NCBI GenBank assembly: GCA_012517355.1
Contig: JAAYVD010000089.1
Location: forward strand, 1-54,094
DNA: 54,094 nucleotides
Reading direction: 5' to 3'
Source: Candidatus Rifleibacteriota bacterium
GTDB taxonomy: Bacteria > Muiribacteriota > Ozemobacteria > Ozemobacterales > Ozemobacteraceae
The notes under the pieces were generated by a model. The model did no database searches and was not told where the DNA came from. It saw nothing but the letters and a program-made list of their open reading frames with translations. This document shows positions 7,098-14,125 of the stretch, one piece after another (the first letter of the stretch is position 1; each line of letters begins with the position of its first letter). The translations under genes and the position numbers were made by a program.

Positions 7098-8708
7098 ATG
7101 GCCCCTGCCGCCCTCCCCCACCCCACCCCGGCGCCCAGCCCGGTCCCGCACCCGGAGGCCGCCGCGACACCCCACCCCGCCCGCGGAGGCACCCAGGTCG
7201 CCCACGGCGGCTCCGCCCGCCATCAGGCGGACCCCGGGCGGCTCCCTGACCGTGCGAGAAACGGGGGTTTCGCGACTTCATCAGGAGCGGCCAAGGAGCG
7301 TGGCCACCCCGCGGCCGGCCGACCGGCCCGCCACTCCGGCCCCCGACTGGCCGCCTGGCTGTGGCTGGCCCTGGCGTGCCTGCTGCCGCCTTGGGCCGGC
7401 GCCGAGCCTGCCGGGGACATCGATGCCCGGCTGGTCACCGTCGGGCTGCAGCCCCGCAAGCCGATCACCACCGCCCGCATCCAGGCGATGCGGGGGGCCT
7501 GCCGGGTCACCCTTTCCCCGCTTCCCGCCGCGAGCGGCACCGAACCGGTCCTTTCCGAGGAGAAAACCTGCAAGCTCGCCGAGGATGAGGATCTCTCCCT
7601 GCAGGTCACCCACCGGGGCATCATGGTCCGGACCTCGGAGGGGATCGAATTCAAGGAAGGGTTCGGCAAACTCGTCGTCGTCGGGGACGGCCTGTTCAAC
7701 CTGGAAATGTTCAACCTGCCCCCCTCCCTCCTGTCGGGACGGCTCGAGGTCACCCTCCAGGACGACAACACGGTCTCCTTCGTCAACCAGCTGTCGATCG
7801 GCGAACTGGTCAAGGCCGCCGTTTCGGAGTTCAGCCCTTCGCCGGAGATCGAGGCCACCAAGGCCTTCATCGTCCTGGCCCGCACCCGGATCCTGGCCGC
7901 CTGCGAGCAGCGGCGGCACGCCAGCGACACCTTCGACCTGTGCGCCGGGCCCCATTGCCTGACCTTCACCGGCTACGGGAACAACCGGGAACTGGTGGAG
8001 GTCCTGTTCGACCAGGTCCCCAACCTGGTCATGGCGGCCGGGGGCCGGGTGGTCTTCCCGTATTTCCAGGAATGCTGCGGCGGGAAGATCTCCAGCGCCA
8101 AGGACATCTTCGGGAAGGACGACCCCGTCCACCAGGCCCGCGAGGACCGGATCCCCGGCAAGGGCTCGGAGAACTGTTTCCACAGCCCTTCCTTCTACTG
8201 GACCCGCGAATTCAGCCAGGAGGAGATGGCCGACTTCCTGTCCATCACCTTCGCCGGCGGCTCGAGCCGAGTCTTCCTCCGCTGGGATCCGGTCAAGACC
8301 GACGCGGCGGGCCGGATCACCGAGGTCCGCCTGTACGGGAGGCGCGACCAGAAGATGCTCGGAACCGATTTTCTCGAAGCGGCCTGGGACTATTTCGGAG
8401 CCAATTCCCTCAAGAGCATGCGTTTCACCCTCGAGCCGATGCGGCGGGCCACGATTTTCCGGGGCATGGGGCGCGGCCAGGGCGTCGGGCTGTGCCTGTA
8501 CGGCGCCGACGGCCTGGCCAAGAAGGGGATGAAATTCGAGGAGATTCTGCGGTTCTATTACACCGGGATCACCCTGACCACGAACCCGGGCGGGGTCGCC
8601 GCCGAACGGGCGCCGCCCGCCCCGACGGATGGCCGGCCGAAGAGCGACCCGGGCCGGAACGGTGGCAAGGCGGGAAAACCGGCGAAACCAGGAAAAGTCT
8701 CCCGCTAG
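7098..8708 (+). CDS. SpoIID/LytB-domain envelope protein
   Basis: The 536-residue product has a SpoIID/LytB core at about residues 180-360: EIEATKAFIVLARTRILAA, then HASDTFDLCAGPHCLTFTGYG, then a conserved segment ending in FQECCGGK. SpoIID is a lytic transglycosylase acting on denuded glycan, so a role in peptidoglycan remodelling is likely. A hydrophobic signal or anchor lies near residues 86-104, after an unusual 85-residue Pro/Ala/Gly-rich leader that contains a copy of the dispersed hairpin repeat (residues 51-70). No ATG or GTG closer to the signal is in frame, so 7098 is retained, 3 bases after the previous stop. The tail is Pro/Lys-rich. True start uncertain. Confidence 0.72.
   Translation: MAPAALPHPTPAPSPVPHPEAAATPHPARGGTQVAHGGSARHQADPGRLPDRARNGGFATSSGAAKERGHPAAGRPARHSGPRLAAWLWLALACLLPPWAGAEPAGDIDARLVTVGLQPRKPITTARIQAMRGACRVTLSPLPAASGTEPVLSEEKTCKLAEDEDLSLQVTHRGIMVRTSEGIEFKEGFGKLVVVGDGLFNLEMFNLPPSLLSGRLEVTLQDDNTVSFVNQLSIGELVKAAVSEFSPSPEIEATKAFIVLARTRILAACEQRRHASDTFDLCAGPHCLTFTGYGNNRELVEVLFDQVPNLVMAAGGRVVFPYFQECCGGKISSAKDIFGKDDPVHQAREDRIPGKGSENCFHSPSFYWTREFSQEEMADFLSITFAGGSSRVFLRWDPVKTDAAGRITEVRLYGRRDQKMLGTDFLEAAWDYFGANSLKSMRFTLEPMRRATIFRGMGRGQGVGLCLYGADGLAKKGMKFEEILRFYYTGITLTTNPGGVAAERAPPAPTDGRPKSDPGRNGGKAGKPAKPGKVSR
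7249..7306 (-). repeat. Four-hairpin repeat, copy 2 (reverse), inside a coding region
   Basis: The GAAAC/GTTTC hairpin (7254-7262 with 7267-7273) and the GGCCA/TGGCC hairpin (7289-7293 with 7301-7305) are both preserved, and the shared motif GGCCAAGGAG matches the copy at 17289. The copy lies within the 5' part of the SpoIID-like gene and is translated as residues 51-70 in a reading frame different from that used in the epimerase copy. Confidence 0.8.
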
Positions 8709-8796
8709 CAGCGGATCCTGGCCGGGAAAGTCGCACCCTGTCGGGCAGGGAGGCTAGCCCAGCCCGGGCGCCTGCGCAGGATCAAAACCCCCACCG

Positions 8797-8866
8797 GCGC
8801 GATGTCGGATGGGGACCGCGGCGACCAGGGATGGCGGCGTGAAACCGCGTTTTCGCGCATCGCGGG
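8797..8866 (+). repeat. Four-hairpin repeat, copy 3 (forward)
   Basis: GATGTCGG at 8801-8808, then GGATGGCGGCGTGAAAC and TTTTCGCGCATCGC match the copy at 49508-49589 in order and spacing. The last hairpin (GCGTGAAAC with TTTTCGCGC) is intact apart from one bulge. It is intergenic, between the SpoIID-like gene and the small membrane peptide. Confidence 0.8.
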
Positions 8867-8984
8867 GGGGACGCGGCAGAGCCAGGACCTGTCGGGTCCA
8901 GACGGGGCCCGGTGGCGTTCCTGGCAGGCAGGGCGCACGAGCGCGGCCGGGCGGCAGCCCGGTGGCGCAGGGCGGGCGGCGGGG

Positions 8985-9059
8985 TTACAGGTCGGCCGAC
9001 AACTCGAAGGTCAAGAGCATCGTCAGGACGGTGGCGAAAAACAAGGGGGCGGTGGCCAT
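8985..9059 (-). CDS. Candidate 24-residue hydrophobic membrane peptide
   Basis: On the minus strand, ATG (9057-9059) opens a 24-codon frame ending in TAA (8985-8987). The peptide MATAPLFFATVLTMLLTFEL plus four residues is one transmembrane helix. AAGGAG lies about 10 bases upstream and a TATAAT box lies 58 bases upstream (9117-9122). A CCGGGC/GCCCGG hairpin (8946-8961) follows the stop. Size and layout recall KdpF/CydX-type helper peptides or type I toxins, but I recognise no family. It is divergent from cutA. The conjunction of -10, SD, helix and hairpin is the evidence; each alone would be weak. Confidence 0.45.
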   Translation of the reverse strand: MATAPLFFATVLTMLLTFELSADL

Positions 9060-9116
9060 ATCCTGTCATCTCCTTGCAGGGATTTTCCCTGGTCATCGAC
9101 CGGATGGACAGTTTCC

Positions 9117-9145
9117 ATTATACGGATTCCTGCCGGAATTTCCAG
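9117..9145 (-). promoter_or_regulatory. Minus-strand promoter for the 24-residue peptide
   Basis: A perfect TATAAT (minus strand, 9122 to 9117) has only a weak -35 match, CTGGAA at 9145-9140, 17 bp away. Predicted leader about 50 bases. Confidence 0.45.
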
Positions 9146-9189
9146 AGGCGGGAAAGCCGCACCGGCGGCCGGTTTCCGTTCACCCCGGT

Positions 9190-9218
9190 TTGACACCGCC
9201 CCCGCCGCCGGGTAGAAT
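9190..9218 (+). promoter_or_regulatory. Promoter of cutA-helicase operon
   Basis: TTGACA at 9190-9195 and TAGAAT at 9213-9218 are 17 bp apart, one of the best promoters in the window. The leader to the cutA ATG is about 85 bases and C-rich. The promoter lies back to back with the minus-strand promoter at 9117-9145. Confidence 0.8.
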
Positions 9219-9309
9219 GCCCCTGCCCCGGTGCCCGCCGGCCCGCCCCATTTCCCTCTCCCGCGGCGGAGGCGGCCCCGTGGCCATCCCACCGACAGGC
9301 AGGTTCCCC

Positions 9310-9648
9310 ATGACCGACAAGATCGTCGTCCTGGTCACGGTGCCCGATCAGAAGACCGCCGAGACCATCGCCAACAAGCTGCTGAAAGCCAGGCTGATCG
9401 CCTGCGCCCAGATCCTTCCCGGCCTGCAGTCGATCTACGAATGGGAAGGGAAGGTGGAACGGTCCCAGGAATGGCTGGTGATCCTGAAGTCCCGCAGCGA
9501 CGCCTTCGAGACGTTGTCGGCGAAGATCCAGGCCCTGCACCCCTACAAGGTGCCGCAGATCGTCGCCCTTCCCATCGAACGCGGGCACCTTCCCTACCTC
9601 CAGTGGATGGACGAGGTCATGGGAATCCCCGCCAACCGCGCGGAATGA
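9310..9648 (+). CDS. cutA: Divalent-cation tolerance protein CutA
   Basis: The 112-residue protein has the normal CutA1 length and motifs: ARLIACAQILPG, IYEWEGKVERSQEWLVILKS and the terminal HPYKVPQIVALP. CutA forms a very stable PII-like trimer in the cytoplasm and was linked to copper tolerance in E. coli, though its real function remains debated. The ATG at 9310 was chosen because the family starts right at the TDKIVVLVTV strand; translation upstream is low-complexity. No strong SD is visible. A helicase gene follows after 22 bases under the same promoter. Confidence 0.95.
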   Translation: MTDKIVVLVTVPDQKTAETIANKLLKARLIACAQILPGLQSIYEWEGKVERSQEWLVILKSRSDAFETLSAKIQALHPYKVPQIVALPIERGHLPYLQWMDEVMGIPANRAE

Positions 9649-9670
9649 CCGGTCACCGGCAGGTACCCCG

Positions 9671-11674
9671 GTGAGCGGAGGGGGGGGCCGGTCCTACGTC
9701 CTGAAGCCTCCCGCCGGGGGGGCGGCGGCATCCCGCATCGACTACGGGCGGGAGCTGAACCCCGCCCAGCTCGACGCGGTGATGACCCTCGAGGGCCCCC
9801 TGCTGTGCATCGCCGGGGCGGGGTCGGGCAAGACCAAGACCCTGGTGTTCCGGGTGGCCCGCCTGGTCGAAACCGGGGTTCCCCCCGAGGCCATCCTGCT
9901 GCTGACCTTCACGCGCAAGGCCGCCCTGCACATGCTCGATCGCGCCGCCGGCCTCGTCGGGGCTTCGACGCGCGCGGTGGCGGGGGGCACCTACCACGCG
10001 TTCGCCAACCTGATGCTGCGCCAGCACGGCGCGGCCATCGGCCTGCGGCCGGACTTCTCGATCATCGACGACGGGGACGCCGCCGACATCCTGAACCACA
10101 TCCGGCTGGAGACGGCGGCCCACACCAAGGCCACCCGCTTCCCGCAGAAAAAGACCTTGCAGGAGATGCTCTCCAAGAGCATCAACCGGGGGGTCGCGCT
10201 GGGAGACCTGGTGAAGCTCGAATACGAGCATTTCCTGGAACACCTGCCGGCCATCGAGGAGATTGTCAGGAAATTCCAGGAGTACAAGATCGCCCACGCG
10301 CTGCTCGACTACGACGACCTGCTCACCGACCTGCGGGTGCTGCTCGAGGACCAGCCGGTCATCCGGCAGGCCCTGGCGCGCCGGTTCCGGTTCGTGATGG
10401 CCGACGAGTACCAGGACACCAACCCCGTCCAGGCGCGCATCACCCAGCTGCTGGGGCAGGAACACGGCAACGTCATGGTGGTGGGCGACGACGCGCAGAG
10501 CATCTACTCGTTCCGTGGCGCCAACGTCCGCAACATCCTCGAGTTCCCCACGCAGTTCCCCGCCTGCCGGATGGTGAAGCTCGAGCAGAACTACCGCAGC
10601 ACCGGCGCCATCCTGGCGGCCACCAACCACCTGATGACCCACGCCCGCGAGGGGTTCCAAAAGAACCTGTTCTCGACCCGGCCGGCCGGGGAGAAGCCCG
10701 CCCTGCTGGTTTGCGCCGACGAGGCGGAGCAGTCGCTGTTCGTCGCCCAGCGCATCCTCGAACTGCGCGAGGAAGGGATTCCCCTGTCGCGCATCGCGGT
10801 GCTGTTCCGATCGGGGTTCCATTCCTACCACCTCGAACTCGAGCTGAAGAAGCGGAACATCCCCTTCACCAAGTGGGGGGGGTTCAAGTTCCTCGAAGCG
10901 GCCCACATCAAGGACCTGCTGTCCCATCTGCGGGTGGTGCAGAACCCCGGCGACCGGGTGGCCTGGCAACGGATCCTGCTGCTGGTGGAGGGGCTGGGCA
11001 CCAAGAGCCTGCCCGGGGTGTTCGCCGCCCTGGCGGCCGGCCAGAACCCCTACGACCTGTCGGCGGTCAAGGTCTCGAAACGGGCCCGGGAGGGGCTCGA
11101 CCGGCTCGGAGCGGCTTTGCTGGAGGCGGATCGCCGGCGCGCGGGGCCACCCGAGCGCGTGCTCGAGGTGTTCACCGACTACTACCTGCCCATCCTGAAG
11201 AACCTGTATTTCGACGACTACCCCAAGCGGGTGCGCGACCTCGACCAGGTGGCCATCATGAGCGGCCGGTATTCCTCGCTGACCTCGTTCCTGAGCGAGT
11301 TGGCGCTGGAGCCGCCGCGCGACAGCCGCGACGACCAGCTGGCCGTGCAGGATGACGACGAGGAGCGGCTGGTGCTGTCGACCATCCATTCGGCCAAGGG
11401 CCTGGAATGGCACTCGGTCTTCGTCATCTGGGCCCTCGAGGGGCGGTTCCCCTCGTTCGGGGCGCTGCGCGACGCCGAGGGGCTCGAGGAGGAACGCCGA
11501 CTGATGTACGTGGCCATGACGCGGGCCCAGGAGAACCTGTACATCACCTATCCCCTGTATGCCTACGACCAGGCCTCGGGCGGCATCCTGGCCAGGCCGT
11601 CGCGGTTCCTCGACGAAATCGGCCCCGATCATCTGGAACGCTGGGACCTGCAACGGTCGACGACCCCCGGGTGA
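9671..11674 (+). CDS. UvrD/PcrA-type superfamily 1 DNA helicase
   Basis: A 667-residue SF1A helicase. It shows the Q motif (LNPAQLDAV, 29-37), Walker A GAGSGKT (49-55), TFTRKAA, DEYQDTNP (Walker B with DExQ), GDDAQSIYSFRGA, EQNYRS, the STIHSAKGLEW motif and VAMTRAQENL. Enzymes of this family unwind 3'-to-5' during repair or replication restart. It ends soon after motif VI and lacks the RNA-polymerase-binding C-terminal extension of PcrA/UvrD, so it is closer to shorter Rep/UvrD-like forms. The start is GTG 9671, read in an eight-G context close to cutA. Co-transcription with cutA is likely from the 22-base gap. Confidence 0.93.
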   Translation: MSGGGGRSYVLKPPAGGAAASRIDYGRELNPAQLDAVMTLEGPLLCIAGAGSGKTKTLVFRVARLVETGVPPEAILLLTFTRKAALHMLDRAAGLVGASTRAVAGGTYHAFANLMLRQHGAAIGLRPDFSIIDDGDAADILNHIRLETAAHTKATRFPQKKTLQEMLSKSINRGVALGDLVKLEYEHFLEHLPAIEEIVRKFQEYKIAHALLDYDDLLTDLRVLLEDQPVIRQALARRFRFVMADEYQDTNPVQARITQLLGQEHGNVMVVGDDAQSIYSFRGANVRNILEFPTQFPACRMVKLEQNYRSTGAILAATNHLMTHAREGFQKNLFSTRPAGEKPALLVCADEAEQSLFVAQRILELREEGIPLSRIAVLFRSGFHSYHLELELKKRNIPFTKWGGFKFLEAAHIKDLLSHLRVVQNPGDRVAWQRILLLVEGLGTKSLPGVFAALAAGQNPYDLSAVKVSKRAREGLDRLGAALLEADRRRAGPPERVLEVFTDYYLPILKNLYFDDYPKRVRDLDQVAIMSGRYSSLTSFLSELALEPPRDSRDDQLAVQDDDEERLVLSTIHSAKGLEWHSVFVIWALEGRFPSFGALRDAEGLEEERRLMYVAMTRAQENLYITYPLYAYDQASGGILARPSRFLDEIGPDHLERWDLQRSTTPG

Positions 11675-11821
11675 TTCCCGGCCCGGTCCGCGGAACCGCG
11701 GCGGGGGGACCCACCCGGCGTGGAAGCAAGGCGGTCGCGGCAGGCCCCTCGGTCCCCTCCCCCACCCTGCCGGCGGACCGTCCCGACCCTTGGTTCCATG
11801 CGGGAGGGGAGGGTCGTTTCC

Positions 11822-11850
11822 TTGACACTCCCGGGGGCATCTGTTACCCT
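11822..11850 (+). promoter_or_regulatory. Promoter of the nucleotidase-like/GGDEF operon
   Basis: TTGACA at 11822-11827, 17-bp spacer, TACCCT at 11845-11850. The leader of about 170 bases contains a copy of the four-hairpin repeat, so transcripts would fold strongly before the coding start. Apart from this and the repeat, bases 11675-12026 show no gene. Confidence 0.65.
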
Positions 11851-11910
11851 CACCCTCCAGCCATGAATGGATTTGATCCCTTCTGTTCTCTGCCCCTGGG
11901 GGGCCTCCCG

Positions 11911-11970
11911 GGTGACACCCGAAACGGGCGTTTCGCCAAGCCATCCGCGACGCCGCGGGGATCTGGCCGA
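11911..11970 (-). repeat. Four-hairpin repeat, copy 4 (reverse), in a 5' leader
   Basis: The GAAAC/GTTTC hairpin (around 11921-11935) followed by CCATCCGCG matches the reverse complement of the copy at 49508-49589. It lies between the promoter at 11822 and the start codon at 12027, so it is transcribed. Confidence 0.75.
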
Positions 11971-12026
11971 CCACCCGTCGCCCGGCCCCACCCCCCATCC
12001 CGGCCATCGATGAAGGCGAGGCGGAC

Positions 12027-14123
12027 ATGACCGACCTTCTCCGGAAACTGACCCTCCTGGCCTTCCTCCTCGTCGCGCTGCTGGTGGGGCTGATCGTCCG
12101 TGACCATTTCAGCATCCCCTCCCGGCATCTGACCATCTTCTACACCTCGAACCTGCGCGGGCAGATCAACCCCTTCCCCGCCCAGCTCCAGGACCGGCAA
12201 CTGGAAAAGGCCGGCGGCATGGCATTCATCCGCGGCCTGATCGACGACACCATCCGCCGCTTCCAGCTCGACCCCGAGTATGTGCTGCTGCTCGACACGG
12301 GCGACGCCCTGTTCGGCTCGGCCGAAGCCTCCCTGACCCTCGGCGAGGTCCCCCTCGACCTGATGACCAAGATGGGCTACGCCGCCATGGCCGTCGGCAA
12401 CATGGAGTTCGAACTGGGCTTCGACACCCTGCGGAGCCTCGCGCAGAACCAGCGGGTGCCCATGCTCGCCTGCAACTACCGCGACCTGAAGGCCCCCCTG
12501 GGCAACACCTTCCTGCCCAGCCTGATGATCCGCAAGGGGTCGCACCAGATCGGCCTGATCGGGCTGGGGCACGCCGAGCTGGCCCGCAACACCCGCCAGG
12601 AGAACATCCTGCAGGTCGAGGTCACCGACCTGCGCACCTCGGTCCAGCGGGCCGCGGCGCAACTGAAGCTGCAGGGGGCGGAACTGGTCATCCTGCTCAG
12701 CCACCACCCCGCGCTCGACACCCGCACCGACCTGGCCGAGTCCTTCCCCGACGTCGACATCGTCATCGGCGACATGATCGGCCCCCACTACCCCACGCCG
12801 CCCACCCGGCCGGTCCTCTGCCAGACGGCGCCGGCGCGCGGAGCAGGCATCGGGATGGTCAAGATCCCCTACATCGGGAACGCCTGGCAGCCGGTGCGCG
12901 CCTTCCATTCCATCCTGACCGTGGATGCCACCCAGGTCCCCCCCTCGCCCGCCCTGATCGAGGAGATCGCGCGGGTCGAGACCAAGGTCGAGTCGCTGCT
13001 CGAGGAGGTGGTCGCCCGCTCGGTCGGCGATTTCCGGCGCACCTACGAGGGGGAGTCGACGATGGGCAACCTGGTGGCGGATGCCATGCGGGTGGCCGCC
13101 CAGTCCGAGATCGCCTTCCAGAACTCGGGTGGCATCAAGAGTTCGTTCGCTTCGGGGTCGATCTCGCTGCGCGACCTCTACGACGCCCTGCCGTTCGAGA
13201 ACTCCATCGTCAAGATGAAGCTCCAGGGCTGGCAGATCGAGAACCTCGTCGAGGAGAGCCTGAGCGAACGCGGCACCTTCCTGCAGACCTCCGGCCTGCG
13301 CTGCACCTATTCCGGCAAGAACCCCCCGGGTTTCCGGCTCGTCCAGATCAGCGTGGGTGACGACCCGCTCGAGTTCGACCGCTGGTATTGGGTGGCCGTC
13401 AACGACTTCATGCTGTCGACCCCGGTCTCCTGGCCCGAGCTGGCCCAGGGCAAGGAACGGGTGGTGGTGGGCCTGCTGCGGGAAAGCCTGAAGAATCATC
13501 TCGAGGAGCAGCAGACCGTCCGCCCCTCCCCCGAGCCCCGGTTCATCGACATCGGCGACCGCGACGAGACCCTGCGGTTCCAGGCCCTCTCCTTCGAGAT
13601 GGCCAGCCTGAGCACCCCTCTCGTGAACGACGGAACCCCCGGTTCCCCCCTCGGCCGCCTGATCGCCGACGTCCTGCGCACCGAAACCGACTCCGACTTC
13701 AGCCTGCTGCCGCTGTCCCTCCTGAAGGTGGTCGGCGACCCGCTCGAGGTGCTAACCCCCGGCCGCCTGATCGCCGACCTGCCTGACTACCTGCCGGTGG
13801 AGACGGTCGATCTGCCCGGCGCCACCGTCCAACGGCTGCTCGAAGCCTCCCTGGCCTCGGGCGGTCAACCCCTGTGTTTTTCCGGGTTCAGCGCGGAACT
13901 CCATGACGGCCGGCTGGGCAAGATCTTCCCCTGGGAAGGGGATTTCGACCCGGCCAGGGTGTACAAGGTCGCCGTCCCCGGCTCGTTTGGCGAGCGGGTG
14001 GCCGCCCCGGCCGGGGTGACCCTGCCCAAGGGCGTGCCGTGGTTCACCGACCTGCGTCGGGTCCTGATCAACGGGATCCGGCGGCGGGGCGGCAAGGTCG
14101 AGCTGAAGCAGGCCCTGTTCTGA
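12027..14123 (+). CDS. Membrane-anchored 5'-nucleotidase-like protein, degenerate catalytic site
   Basis: 698 residues: an N-terminal anchor helix (8-24), a metallophosphoesterase-like domain (about 35-265), then two 5'-nucleotidase C-terminal-type domains. The first (about 330-510) has STMGNLVADAMR, NSGGIKSSF and PFENS; a divergent second copy (about 530-690) starts SPLGRLIADVLR. In UshA-type enzymes the metal site needs TNDxHG and GNHEFD; here these read TSNLRG (N42, R44) and GNMEFE (M126), although DTGD (90-93) and SHH remain. I infer that hydrolysis is impaired and the protein may bind nucleotides or act structurally outside the cytoplasm. The GGDEF gene starts 2 bases after its stop. Confidence 0.78.
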   Translation: MTDLLRKLTLLAFLLVALLVGLIVRDHFSIPSRHLTIFYTSNLRGQINPFPAQLQDRQLEKAGGMAFIRGLIDDTIRRFQLDPEYVLLLDTGDALFGSAEASLTLGEVPLDLMTKMGYAAMAVGNMEFELGFDTLRSLAQNQRVPMLACNYRDLKAPLGNTFLPSLMIRKGSHQIGLIGLGHAELARNTRQENILQVEVTDLRTSVQRAAAQLKLQGAELVILLSHHPALDTRTDLAESFPDVDIVIGDMIGPHYPTPPTRPVLCQTAPARGAGIGMVKIPYIGNAWQPVRAFHSILTVDATQVPPSPALIEEIARVETKVESLLEEVVARSVGDFRRTYEGESTMGNLVADAMRVAAQSEIAFQNSGGIKSSFASGSISLRDLYDALPFENSIVKMKLQGWQIENLVEESLSERGTFLQTSGLRCTYSGKNPPGFRLVQISVGDDPLEFDRWYWVAVNDFMLSTPVSWPELAQGKERVVVGLLRESLKNHLEEQQTVRPSPEPRFIDIGDRDETLRFQALSFEMASLSTPLVNDGTPGSPLGRLIADVLRTETDSDFSLLPLSLLKVVGDPLEVLTPGRLIADLPDYLPVETVDLPGATVQRLLEASLASGGQPLCFSGFSAELHDGRLGKIFPWEGDFDPARVYKVAVPGSFGERVAAPAGVTLPKGVPWFTDLRRVLINGIRRRGGKVELKQALF

Positions 14124-14125
14124 CC

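Noticed and set aside
9653-12136. 827-codon open frame on the minus strand opposite the helicase
   Set aside because: Shadow frame of a convincing SF1 helicase; no start signals, Gly/Val/Asp-rich translation.
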